Origin: an uncultured Clostridia bacterium
Lineage (GTDB): Bacteria; Bacillota_I; Bacilli_A; RF39; UBA660
Direction: 5' to 3'
DNA length: 38,800 nucleotides
Assembly: GCA_948433435.1 (NCBI GenBank)
Contig: CAOJDX010000013.1
Location: 1 to 38,800 of the forward strand
Made by a program: the position numbers and the translations under genes. Below the pieces are notes generated by a model that had not been told where the DNA came from, did not search any database, and saw nothing but the letters and a program-made list of their open reading frames with translations. The first letter of the stretch is position 1. The number at the start of each line of letters is the position of its first letter. This document shows positions 25,409-32,835 of the stretch, piece by piece.

Positions 25409-25975
25409 TTAAAACAATTCAATAAAGAAACTATAAAAAAGTAAAGCAAATGGTTTTCCTAATAAAATAATAAAAATAAACTTCCTTAAACTCATTTTAC
25501 TAACTCCCGCAATATAACATAACAAATCATCAGGAAATCCTGGTAGAAAAATTCCTAAAAAGAAAATTTTATCAAACTTATTTGTTTGAATATAACTTAA
25601 ATACTGATTAAGTGTTTCCTCTTTAAATATTTTTTTGACTAATTGAATCCCATATTTCCTAGAAAGAATAAAAGAAATAATCGAGCCTATAACTAAACCA
25701 ATATAATTATAAATAAAGCCCATAACAGCTCCAAATGCTAAAACCCCTGCAAGACAACTAGCTCCTCCTGGTATCACAGGAAAAACCACTTGAATAGCTT
25801 GTAAAAAAAGAAAAAATATTGGCGCAAATATACCTAATTGTTGAATATATTGAACCAAAATATTCTTATCCTCAAAAATCCCTAATTTCAAAGCATAAAC
25901 AATAAAAATTAAAAGCAACATTGTTACTATAACAGTTATCACTTTAAATATACTTTTTAATCTTTTTCCTTCCAT
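25409..25975 (-). CDS. TVP38/TMEM64 (SNARE-associated/DedA-like) membrane protein
   Basis: 188 residues with about five membrane segments. The family core is visible: VFPVIPGGASCLAGVLAFG (about 66-84), then SFILSRKYG (about 101-109) and the second half-repeat FLGIFLPGFPDDLLCYIAG. The paired reentrant loops with the Pro-Gly-Asp motif are typical of the VTT domain found in DedA and TMEM41B. Members are linked to lipid scrambling or membrane homeostasis; the bacterial role is not settled. GGGAGTG precedes the ATG. The neighbours suggest an envelope role. Confidence 0.88.
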   Translation of the reverse strand: MEGKRLKSIFKVITVIVTMLLLIFIVYALKLGIFEDKNILVQYIQQLGIFAPIFFLFLQAIQVVFPVIPGGASCLAGVLAFGAVMGFIYNYIGLVIGSIISFILSRKYGIQLVKKIFKEETLNQYLSYIQTNKFDKIFFLGIFLPGFPDDLLCYIAGVSKMSLRKFIFIILLGKPFALLFYSFFIELF

Positions 25976-25995
25976 ACTACACTCCCTAACTACAT

Positions 25996-26230
25996 TTAAT
26001 CTATAATACTTTCCTCTATCTTATCTATTAACAATTGACAACGAACTAGTAATTGATCTATTGATATTCCTACATAACTCTTATAATAGTACCATCTTCT
26101 CAAAACATAATGTATTTTGATTTTCCCCCTTTAAGACTGTTCAACTCACAACATATAATATTTCTAAAACCTCTTTCTGAGATAATTTTTTCTTTTTCTA
26201 AGATCATACAACTTTTTCACCAAAATTCAT
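25996..26230 (-). pseudogene. Decayed small ORF, unrecognised
   Basis: An AGGAGAG site and ATG at 26230 open a frame (MNFGEKVV) that ends after eight codons. Continuing in the next frame gives MILEKEKIISERGFRNIICC and ELNSLKGGKSKYI up to a TGA at 26100. Another shift gives HYVLRRWYYYKSYVGISIDQ and LLVRCQLLIDKIEESIID up to the stop at 25996. The three pieces join into about 80 coherent residues, so this looks like a gene broken by two frameshifts. A TTGACA (26300-26305) lies upstream but with poor spacing to a -10. I do not recognise the family, and chance open frames are possible. Confidence 0.4.
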
Positions 26231-26543
26231 TTTTTTCTCTCCTCACCTAAAATTCTACTATTTTTTTCAGTTGCATTCTACCAACTTTAAGAAGAATTTT
26301 GTCAACTATCGTTAACATTTTTTAAATAAGAAAAGAAAAAAGCTGATTTCTTTTTAAATTTTTCTTTTTGAGCAATAATACAAATATATTAAGTTTTAAA
26401 AATATAAACTTATAAATAAAGTAAAATGAAAGAACAATACTAACTAGAACGAAATAAAATCATGATTTTTCAATTACTTCCTTCTAACATCAAATAAAAT
26501 GAGTCTCTATAATTAAAATTCATTAATAAATAGTACAAAATAG
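26231..26543. other. AT-rich intergenic stretch without a visible gene
   Basis: Apart from the candidate ribosome site and TTGACA at its left end, I find no open frame of note, RNA gene or repeat here. It separates the TVP38 region from the bce module terminator. Confidence 0.6.
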
Positions 26544-26581
26544 AAAACAGCAATTAAAAGAAAAAGGATAATTGCTGTTTT
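26544..26581 (-). terminator. Terminator of the bce module
   Basis: A perfect 12-base stem (AAAACAGCAATT at 26544-26555 with AATTGCTGTTTT at 26570-26581) around a 14-base loop. Minus-strand reading ends in CTGTTTTCTATTTTG. It lies 38 bases after the stop of the 39-codon ORF and may work in both directions. Confidence 0.8.
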
Positions 26582-26619
26582 AATAAAACAATTCTTTAGG
26601 AGAAAAGATTAGTTTTAAC

Positions 26620-26739
26620 CTAACTTTCATCCTTTCTCTTTATACTGGCAAATAATATAAAAATAGTAAATAGAATCATAAATGGTAATAAGATCAAAAA
26701 AATATCTTGAATAACTTCTAAAAAGTCTTGCATATTCAT
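26620..26739 (-). CDS. Small single-pass membrane protein after bceB
   Basis: 39 residues beginning MNMQDFLEVIQDIF, then a hydrophobic stretch (LILLPFMILFTIFILFASI) and a charged end (KRKDES). It starts four bases after the bceB stop and ends before the module terminator, so it belongs to the same transcript. No strong ribosome site is visible, so it would rely on coupling to bceB. The size, the single helix and the position suggest a small accessory subunit or modulator of the BceAB transporter. I know no such conserved partner by this sequence. An inner ATG at 26733 is the alternative start. Confidence 0.55.
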   Translation of the reverse strand: MNMQDFLEVIQDIFLILLPFMILFTIFILFASIKRKDES

Positions 26740-26743
26740 CAAA

Positions 26744-28786
26744 TTATCGATCTTTAATAATATTTTTACTACAAACATAGGTAATTAGGAAATAACCTCC
26801 ATAAATAATTACAATAAATACTGCCGTCATAATAATAGATGGTAATAACTGATCGTTTCCAAAAGTTTCTAATATAGTATTACAAAACATTATGCCAAAA
26901 ATTGAATGAATAATTGCAATTACTAGAGGAAACATGAAGAAAATAGCTATCTGCCTAAATAAAGCTTGATGAATCATTTTCTCATCTGTTCCTATTTTTC
27001 TTAACATTCTAAATCTTTCTTTATTATCACTACTTTCTGATAATTCTTTTAATGCCAAAATAGCTGCACTACTAATTAAGAAAATAATTCCTAAATAAAG
27101 ACCAATAAAAGTAACCAAACCACCTAACCCAATACTAGCTTCAGCAATTTCCAATTTTGTATTGATACTAATTAAACTGGTATTATCCCAAATTTTATCT
27201 ACTACATCACGTAATTCTAAGTCAAACTTACTTCTTTCTTCTTTTGCTGTCTTCACATAATTTGCTAATAAACCCTTATATCCAATATTCAAGTCTACTA
27301 CTGCACTATCTGGTACTATTATAATTCCATCATTAATATGATTTGAGGAAATTTCAATAAATCCTATCTGACATTCCTGATATTTAGGATAATAAGAAAC
27401 ATGACTAATTACTAATGGTTGATTCCTCTTTAATGCCTCATTCCTAATCTCTATCATACTATTAAAATCAGCAACAATCATATATTCATTTTCGTTTAAC
27501 TGATACTGCTCATTACCATATAACTTGGCAATTTTATTATAATCGCTAATCTTAATAATTCTTTCTAATTTTTCATATCCTAAATATTTATATTTAGTAG
27601 AAACTTCAGCAAAACTATCCCCTAACATCCTTCCCAAAGTTACAGTAACATCTTCATAAATGTTAAACTCAATAACATCTTTTAATTTTTCATCAATATC
27701 ATAATCATTTTTTTTCAAAGTTTCCTTAATAGATAAATCATAATCAGCAATAATATCTGGTTTATCAATATCTGTTGCAATAATTTTAGTCAATTGAACA
27801 TCAACAGGGGCTAATTCTTCTAGATTACTAGTCATAGAATTTTTTATAGATAAAGATGAAGAAAGTACACATATTGTAACGAATAACATTAAACAAATAA
27901 TAGTCATTGAAAACACAGTAGTATTAATCTTACTACTAAATTGCCTTAGAATAAAACTGTTTAAGCCCTTATAATAAACTTTTTTCATATTGGTAAATAT
28001 TCTAAGAAGTAGACCTGATAATGACCAGAAAATAAAGAAAGTGGAAACTACTCCCATAACCATAGGAATCAATATCTGATTAGCATTTTGAAGCTTCTCG
28101 ACACCTCCTGTCACTAAGTAATAAGCAACTCCTAAAACAGTCGCAAAAACAATGAAAATAATAGTACAAAAAATAGGATTTTTTAGTTTAATTCTTTCTG
28201 AATGTTTATGACCATGTAATAAATCAATTAATTTACATTTACTAATATTTACTGCATTAAAAATCATTACCAGTAAATACATCAGTCCAAAATAAATCAA
28301 GCATTTAATACAAGCACTCATCGAAAAAATAAATTGAAATCTAGTAATATCAGCCTCAAACATATTAGCAACTAACATACTCATAAATTGAGATAATATA
28401 AAACCAATTACCAGACCAACTATTAAGGAAATAATACCAATTACCAAGGTTTCTATAAATAGAATAAAGGATATTTTTCTTTTACTCATCCCTAAAGTCA
28501 AATAAATACCAAACTCTTTTTTTCTTCTTTTGATCAAAAATCTACTAGCATAAATAATTAAAAGGCCTAAAATAAAAGAAACAAAAACACTAACCCCTGC
28601 CAACATATTATTCATCAGTTTAATGATATCATATGTTGATTTGGAAACATTCATCATCACCGTTTGACTATCTATAGCATTAAAAACATAGAAAATAGCC
28701 ACTCCTAGTATTAAGGTGAAAAAATAAATAGCATAATCTTTTACACTTTTTTGAATGTTTTTTAAAGAAAGTTTAAAGAGCATCAT
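26744..28786 (-). CDS. bceB: BceB-type ABC transporter permease
   Basis: 680 residues with the BceB layout: about ten membrane helices, FtsX-like domains at both ends, and a large outer domain (about residues 310-540) between helices seven and eight. The N-terminus MMLFKLSLKNIQKSVKDYAI and the RRKKEFGIYLTLGMSKRKI loop (about 88-106) are characteristic. These permeases recognise peptide antibiotics such as bacitracin or lantibiotics in complex with lipid precursors, free the target, and signal flux to the BceS kinase. It overlaps bceA by 14 bases. The actual peptide cannot be read from sequence. Confidence 0.93.
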   Translation of the reverse strand: MMLFKLSLKNIQKSVKDYAIYFFTLILGVAIFYVFNAIDSQTVMMNVSKSTYDIIKLMNNMLAGVSVFVSFILGLLIIYASRFLIKRRKKEFGIYLTLGMSKRKISFILFIETLVIGIISLIVGLVIGFILSQFMSMLVANMFEADITRFQFIFSMSACIKCLIYFGLMYLLVMIFNAVNISKCKLIDLLHGHKHSERIKLKNPIFCTIIFIVFATVLGVAYYLVTGGVEKLQNANQILIPMVMGVVSTFFIFWSLSGLLLRIFTNMKKVYYKGLNSFILRQFSSKINTTVFSMTIICLMLFVTICVLSSSLSIKNSMTSNLEELAPVDVQLTKIIATDIDKPDIIADYDLSIKETLKKNDYDIDEKLKDVIEFNIYEDVTVTLGRMLGDSFAEVSTKYKYLGYEKLERIIKISDYNKIAKLYGNEQYQLNENEYMIVADFNSMIEIRNEALKRNQPLVISHVSYYPKYQECQIGFIEISSNHINDGIIIVPDSAVVDLNIGYKGLLANYVKTAKEERSKFDLELRDVVDKIWDNTSLISINTKLEIAEASIGLGGLVTFIGLYLGIIFLISSAAILALKELSESSDNKERFRMLRKIGTDEKMIHQALFRQIAIFFMFPLVIAIIHSIFGIMFCNTILETFGNDQLLPSIIMTAVFIVIIYGGYFLITYVCSKNIIKDR

Positions 28787-29543
28787 TTAAATCACCACCA
28801 AGTAAAGTTACTACATCAATAATCTGATCAAAAAATTCTTTTCTAGAACTATTTCCCTTATTAATCTCATTAAAAATCTTTCCATCCTTAATAAAAATTA
28901 CTCGAGAGGCATAAGAAGCCGTAAAAGCATCATGAGTTACCATCAGAATTGTTGCAGTCAATTCTTGATTTAAATAATGAAATCTTTCCAATAACATTTT
29001 TGAAGACTTAGAATCTAAAGCCCCAGTAGGTTCATCAGCTAATACTAATTTAGGATTTGTAATAATTGCTCTAGCAGCAGCTACTCTCTGTTTTTGACCT
29101 CCACTCATTTGATAAGGATACTTTTTTAAAACATTCTTAATATCCAAGTCTTCTGTTACCCTTTTAATTCGCTGATCTATTTCTTTGATATCGATATTTT
29201 GAATAGATAAGGCTAAAGCAATATTTTCATATGCTGTTAATGTATCTAATAAGTTAAAATCTTGAAAGATAAACCCTAATTCCTCTCTTCTAAATTTATT
29301 CAAGTGATTTCCTTTTAATTTTGTAATATCTTCACCCGCCACATAAATATGTCCACTTGTTACTTTATCTATTGTCGAAATAACGTTTAAAAGAGTTGTT
29401 TTTCCAGAACCACTCGCACCCATAATGGCAACAAACTCTCCTTTGTCCACTTCAAATGAAATATTGTCAATAGCTTTTGTTAATGAAGATCGAGTCCCAT
29501 AATATTTTTCTATTTGAGATATTTTTAAAATATTTTCTTTCAT
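28773..29543 (-). CDS. bceA: BceA-type ABC transporter ATP-binding protein
   Basis: 256 residues of the MacB/LolD/BceA type. Walker A is GASGSGKTT (about 42-50), the Q-loop is FIFQDFNLLDTLTAYEN, the signature is MSGGQKQRVAAARA, Walker B is LVLADEPTGALDS and the switch His is in MVTHDA. It powers the BceB permease encoded next to it. AAGGAGG precedes the ATG. A BceR-box-like palindrome 70 bases upstream suggests separate induction from bceRS. Confidence 0.95.
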   Translation of the reverse strand: MKENILKISQIEKYYGTRSSLTKAIDNISFEVDKGEFVAIMGASGSGKTTLLNVISTIDKVTSGHIYVAGEDITKLKGNHLNKFRREELGFIFQDFNLLDTLTAYENIALALSIQNIDIKEIDQRIKRVTEDLDIKNVLKKYPYQMSGGQKQRVAAARAIITNPKLVLADEPTGALDSKSSKMLLERFHYLNQELTATILMVTHDAFTASYASRVIFIKDGKIFNEINKGNSSRKEFFDQIIDVVTLLGGDLNDAL

Positions 29544-29612
29544 ATTTTTCCTCCTTACATACCATAATAGATTAAATATTTTCTGTTGTCGTTTGTTCGA
29601 TATTACTCTATA

Positions 29613-29626
29613 TTACAATTTTGTAA
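29613..29626 (-). promoter_or_regulatory. BceR-box-like inverted repeat upstream of bceA
   Basis: TTACA-ATTT-TGTAA is a perfect palindrome and an exact match to the TNACA-N4-TGTAA consensus that I recall for BceR-type regulators. It lies in the only gap within the module, between bceS and bceA, 70 bases before the bceA start. A weak -10 (TATTAT) follows near 29564-29569. Confidence 0.75.
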
Positions 29627-29632
29627 GTTACT

Positions 29633-30649
29633 TTACTTAATCACATCATAATATTTATTTTTAGAAAAGATAATCAATACTTTAGTGTAATTATTTTTTT
29701 GAGATTCAATCTTTATTTTATGCCCTAATTTATGACATAAAGAATGGACAATAAATAGACCCATTCCTGTCGATCTTGATTTAATTCTACCATTTTGCCC
29801 CGTAAATGACTTTTCAAATACTCGTGCTATATCAGTCTCAGGAATTCCTATTCCGTTGTCTTTAATTACTAAAGTTACCTGCTGCTCATCTTCCACTACA
29901 GATATTTTAATATATGAATGAATGTTCTCTTGTCTATATTTAATACTATTATTGATAATTTGATTCAAAATAAACTCTATCCATTTAGAATCAGTCAAAA
30001 CTTGACAGGAAATATCCTCTACTATCAAGTCTATTTTGTATTCCAGAAGATCATCTTTATTTTTTAAAGCAACATTATTGATAATCTTATTTAAATTAAT
30101 CGCCTTAATTAAATAATCTTTTTCTGCATTTTCACTTCTTACATAATATAAAACCTGTTCTAAATAGCTTTCAATCCTCCTAATTTGCTCACTTAAAATT
30201 TTATCATCTGTTTGATTATTATGTAACATTAAAATTAAACTAGCCAAAGGAATTTTTACTTCATGAATCCACATTTCAATATATTCTTTAAAATCATTCA
30301 TTTGTAATTCTAATGTTTTTACAAACTCATTCATTGATTTATTAATATCATATAAAGCTTGATACAATATTTTCCCTTCATAAAAAGTGGGTTTTTGAAT
30401 TACCTCTAATACTAGATAACTTTTTTCTAATAATTCAATATTTCTCAATAATTCCCGATAAAATTTTTTCTTTTGATAATAATCAATCAATACATACAAA
30501 AAATTAGTTACAACTAAAATTAACAAAACAGCAATTAATAGACTTTTTTCTACTTTAAAAGCTAGTAACATTAATAAAATAATGAACAAACTTAAAATAA
30601 AAATTCCAATAAGAAACATTTTATCTTTAAAATAATCCTTAAAATTCAT
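29633..30649 (-). CDS. bceS: BceS-type intramembrane-sensing histidine kinase
   Basis: 338 residues. Two membrane helices (about 12-30 and 33-53) are joined by only a couple of residues, so there is no outer sensor domain; this is the intramembrane-sensing design that takes its signal from BceAB. The phospho-acceptor is in MWIHEVKIPLASL (about 126-138). The ATPase domain has NQIINNSIKYR (N box), DNGIGIP (G1) and STGMGLFI (G2). It overlaps bceR by four bases (ATGA). Confidence 0.93.
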   Translation of the reverse strand: MNFKDYFKDKMFLIGIFILSLFIILLMLLAFKVEKSLLIAVLLILVVTNFLYVLIDYYQKKKFYRELLRNIELLEKSYLVLEVIQKPTFYEGKILYQALYDINKSMNEFVKTLELQMNDFKEYIEMWIHEVKIPLASLILMLHNNQTDDKILSEQIRRIESYLEQVLYYVRSENAEKDYLIKAINLNKIINNVALKNKDDLLEYKIDLIVEDISCQVLTDSKWIEFILNQIINNSIKYRQENIHSYIKISVVEDEQQVTLVIKDNGIGIPETDIARVFEKSFTGQNGRIKSRSTGMGLFIVHSLCHKLGHKIKIESQKNNYTKVLIIFSKNKYYDVIK

Positions 30650-31308
30650 ACTAAAATATAGCCCTGTCCCTTTCTTGTCTGAATAATTTCTTCATAGCCA
30701 ACTTCTCTTAATTTCGTTCTTAATCTACTAATATTTACAGTTAAAGCATTATCATTAATATATTCATTATTATTCCACAAATCAGTCATTAATTCATCAC
30801 GAGTAACGATTCTATTTTGATTATTCAATAAATAGTTAAAAATAATCATTTCATTCTTGGTAAGAACCACTTCCTGACTACCTCTGATAATTATTCCTTT
30901 TTGAACATTGATACTTAAATCTTTATATGTCTCTACTATAGAAGGTTTTTCCATTCTTTTAAATATAGCACCAATTCTTAAAAGCAGAATAGTTGGATTA
31001 TATGGTTTAGTAATATAATCATCAGCTCCATAAGAGATAGACAATACCTCATCTATTTCTGTATTTCTACTAGTAACCATAATAACTGGAAGATTAGACT
31101 CCTTTCGTATTTCCTGGAGTAATAATTCTCCATTGATATAAGGAATATTAATATCTAATAAAATTAAATCTGGTAATAATTTAAATATTTTCTCTTTAGC
31201 ATTGTGAAACTCTTTTAAAATAAAAGGTTGATATCCTGAATTTTCTAATAGTGTAGCTAGCTCTAGACATAAACTCTGATCATCTTCTATAATTAAAATC
31301 TTTTTCAT
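30646..31308 (-). CDS. bceR: BceR-type response regulator (OmpR/PhoB class)
   Basis: 220 residues. The receiver domain has the acidic pair near the start (IIEDDQS), the phosphorylated Asp in LILLDINIP (about 51), Thr in MVTSR and Lys in TKPYN. The C-terminal winged helix ends with RTKLREVGYEEIIQTRKGQG. It would bind the palindrome at 29613-29626 and switch on bceAB. The promoter upstream is an extended -10 at 31332-31340; GAGGAGATAGGGT precedes the ATG. Confidence 0.93.
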   Translation of the reverse strand: MKKILIIEDDQSLCLELATLLENSGYQPFILKEFHNAKEKIFKLLPDLILLDINIPYINGELLLQEIRKESNLPVIMVTSRNTEIDEVLSISYGADDYITKPYNPTILLLRIGAIFKRMEKPSIVETYKDLSINVQKGIIIRGSQEVVLTKNEMIIFNYLLNNQNRIVTRDELMTDLWNNNEYINDNALTVNISRLRTKLREVGYEEIIQTRKGQGYILV

Positions 31309-31331
31309 ACCCTATCTCCTCATCTATTTCA

Positions 31332-31340
31332 ATTATATCA
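31332..31340 (-). promoter_or_regulatory. Extended -10 promoter of bceRS
   Basis: TGATATAAT on the minus strand, 24 bases before bceR; no good -35 at the right distance. Confidence 0.6.
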
Positions 31341-31570
31341 TAACCAAAAAAAGAGGAATATTACAAAATAGAAAGATTACAATTGATTATATTTCTAAAA
31401 CTCTTTACCCTATCAATTATTTTTTTTTATCTTAAAAGTATAGTATTTTTTAAGTAACTTTTTATAAGTTCTTAAATGATGTTATATTCTTATTTTATGA
31501 GGATTTACGACATTTTATTTTTAGAAAATGTTTGAATATATTTTTATAATTTCTTATATTTTTGCTTTCA
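31341..31570. other. AT-rich intergenic stretch
   Basis: No gene is visible. The only structure is a seven-base inverted repeat (ACATTTT at 31510-31516 with AAAATGT at 31525-31531) of unknown role. Confidence 0.5.
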
Positions 31571-31593
31571 AAAGTAGTAAATTAGTAGTAAAA
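31571..31593 (+). repeat. 23-bp direct repeat, left copy
   Basis: Identical over 23 bases to 32836-32858. It is itself two near-identical halves, AGTAGTAAA and AGTAGTAAAA, separated by TT. The two copies bracket the hairpin element, the HD gene and the toxin-antitoxin locus. Confidence 0.85.
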
Positions 31594-31666
31594 ATTTAAA
31601 TATTTTTTGAGACATTAATTTTAAATATTAAAAATGCTGTGACATTGTACATTATTAAAGTATAGT

Positions 31667-31757
31667 CTTATGAGCGAGACTAGTGGCGTAGCCACAAAGT
31701 CCTCGCCATAATAAGGTATAGTATTACCCTTATTATGTAGCGTGTAGCATGTAGCAA
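31667..31757. other. Hairpin-rich non-coding element
   Basis: A GC-rich island in AT-rich surroundings. The first hairpin nests GTGGC/GCCAC (31683-31687 with 31691-31695, three-base loop) inside GACT/AGTC, GCGA/TCGC and CTTAT/ATAAG (31667-31715). A second perfect 10-base stem, CATAATAAGG (31707-31716) with CCTTATTATG (31728-31737), shares bases with the first, so the outer part of one excludes the other. Three GTAGC repeats follow (31738-31755). It sits just past the HD gene stop but lacks a T-run on the minus strand. It could be a structured RNA, a 3' UTR or a remnant of a palindromic mobile element. Confidence 0.6.
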
Positions 31758-31762
31758 ATTTT

Positions 31763-32386
31763 TTATTTAATTTTAGTTTTAATTTCTTTTAGTCTTTCGA
31801 CAAATTCTTTTTTATTATTTAAAAGATTGCGTAATTCTTTTAAATAATTGTTATACTCCATATCTTCTACAAAGAAATTAGCATAACCACCGTTTCCAAA
31901 TTTTTCTAATGTATGTTTATAACATTCCTCAATTGTTTCTTCCTCACTAAGTTTATTAAAATGTGTAATGCTATAAAGATAAATTCGTTTTAATGAATCA
32001 TCAACATCGATATTTCTATCTGCAGATGATAATATTTTTCCATAAATACTTCTAGGCTCTCGATTTAATGAAGCCCTATGATCTTCTATTGCCTCTTTCA
32101 TTATTATTAAGTTCTTGTCATTAAAAAAATTATTTAAGTTCGTATCATTATACATAATTTGAGCAGAAACTTTTTCATGATTTTTATAATCTACATAATA
32201 ACCAATATCATGATATGCCGCTATTACATAAAGCATGTTATTATCAATATCCATATTTTTACTTAATTTATAGCATCTATTGATAACATAGTTAATATGC
32301 TCTATTTGATGTCCTTTATCATTTAGTTTATATCGTGGAAATATGTTTTGTTCAATATATCTTTTTAATTCTTCATTCACATTCAT
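31763..32386 (-). CDS. HD-domain phosphohydrolase in the repeat-flanked cassette
   Basis: 207 residues with a complete HD metal site: His30 (IEHINYV), His59-Asp60 (AAYHDIGYY), His70 (NHEKVS), His103 (EDHRAS) and Asp123 (SSADR). HD enzymes hydrolyse nucleotides, (p)ppGpp or other phosphate esters; the substrate is not evident. It is read away from the divergent toxin promoter, and the 66-base gap to that promoter's -35 holds only weak promoter boxes (TTTATA-17-TATAAA). It is unlike the other HD protein at 35924-36436. The repeats on both sides suggest it arrived with the toxin locus. Confidence 0.85.
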   Translation of the reverse strand: MNVNEELKRYIEQNIFPRYKLNDKGHQIEHINYVINRCYKLSKNMDIDNNMLYVIAAYHDIGYYVDYKNHEKVSAQIMYNDTNLNNFFNDKNLIIMKEAIEDHRASLNREPRSIYGKILSSADRNIDVDDSLKRIYLYSITHFNKLSEEETIEECYKHTLEKFGNGGYANFFVEDMEYNNYLKELRNLLNNKKEFVERLKEIKTKIK

Positions 32387-32452
32387 TAACTCATCTCCAT
32401 AATACTAATTTATAATAAACGACTTTAAGTTTATAAAAATTAGCGTGTTCGC

Positions 32453-32481
32453 TTGTTTAATAAACTAACTTATAGTATAAT
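32453..32481 (+). promoter_or_regulatory. Promoter of the small toxin mRNA
   Basis: -35 TTGTTT (32453-32458), a 17-base spacer and a perfect -10 TATAAT (32476-32481); transcription would begin near 32488. Confidence 0.75.
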
Positions 32482-32546
32482 TCCTTTAGGAAATATCAGT
32501 TGTTGAGTGTCTACCGAATCTCTAATAGAGAGGAGGTTTGATAAAA

Positions 32547-32639
32547 ATGAAAACTAGGACTTTTATCATTAAAGCTCTTAAGCTCATTGCTATCATTTTA
32601 TTTCTCCTTATCATTATGATAGTAGTAATAAAAAAATGA
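32547..32639 (+). CDS. Candidate type I toxin, 30-aa hydrophobic peptide
   Basis: The peptide has a basic start (MKTRTFIIKALKL), one membrane helix (IAIILFLLIIMIVVI) and a KK end. This is the build of pore-forming type I toxins (Fst, TxpA and BsrG groups), though I do not recognise the family. The ATG follows a strong GAGAGGAGG site. It has its own promoter and terminator. A convergent antisense RNA starts from a strong promoter about 100 bases beyond the stop and overlaps the 3' half of the mRNA. A leader or regulatory peptide is less likely because no gene follows in the same direction before the terminator. Confidence 0.75.
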   Translation: MKTRTFIIKALKLIAIILFLLIIMIVVIKK

Positions 32640-32667
32640 CACTTAATTCTTCATTGAATTAAATGTC
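32630..32667 (-). terminator. Terminator of the antisense RNA
   Basis: A 12-base stem (32638-32649 with 32656-32667) with a six-base loop is followed by A and seven T on the minus strand. The one imperfect pair is G-U in minus-strand RNA but C-A in plus-strand RNA, so the hairpin is built for the antisense direction. It overlaps the toxin stop codon. Confidence 0.8.
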
Positions 32668-32744
32668 TTCACAATTCATTGGGTAGACATTCAACTCGCA
32701 AAAACTGAATGTTCCCTTTTTTATTTTATGCAAGTTCCCTTGAC
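32632..32744 (-). ncRNA. Candidate antisense RNA antitoxin
   Basis: A transcript of about 110 bases is predicted from a strong promoter (32751-32779) to the terminator at 32630-32667. It is fully complementary to the toxin mRNA from the stop codon through its terminator. Its 5' hairpin is the mirror of the toxin terminator stem-loop, a usual place for first contact in such pairs. No open frame of note is present. The layout, two convergent RNAs overlapping at their 3' ends, is that of txpA/ratA or bsrG/SR4. Ends are estimated from promoter and terminator positions. Confidence 0.72.
32681..32722 (+). terminator. Terminator of the toxin mRNA
   Basis: ACATTCA (32687-32693) pairs with TGAATGT (32706-32712), extended by GGG (32681-32683) with CCC (32714-32716), and six T follow directly. 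Its left arm is also the partner in the 5'-3' pairing. Confidence 0.8.
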
Positions 32745-32750
32745 ATATTC

Positions 32751-32779
32751 ATAATAACACATTTTATAATTATTGTCAA
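32751..32779 (-). promoter_or_regulatory. Strong promoter of the antisense RNA
   Basis: Consensus -35 TTGACA (32774-32779), 17-base spacer, extended -10 TGTTATTAT (hexamer 32751-32756). It is stronger than the toxin promoter, as expected for an antitoxin RNA made in excess. Confidence 0.85.
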
Positions 32780-32835
32780 AAATTCATATCAGAAAAAATG
32801 TATCATTTTTATGTAATTGTATGAAGATTTTATAT

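Larger units (their letters stand above)
32502..32695 (+). other. Long-range 5'-3' pairing in the toxin mRNA
   Basis: Bases 32502-32515 (GTTGAGTGTCTACC) can pair over all 14 positions, one of them G-U, with 32682-32695 (GGTAGACATTCAAC). The first lies in the 5' leader, the second past the toxin stop, in the left arm of the terminator hairpin. End-to-end closure of this kind keeps several known type I toxin mRNAs silent. A local hairpin (TCTCT/AGAGA) also abuts the ribosome site. Confidence 0.7.
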
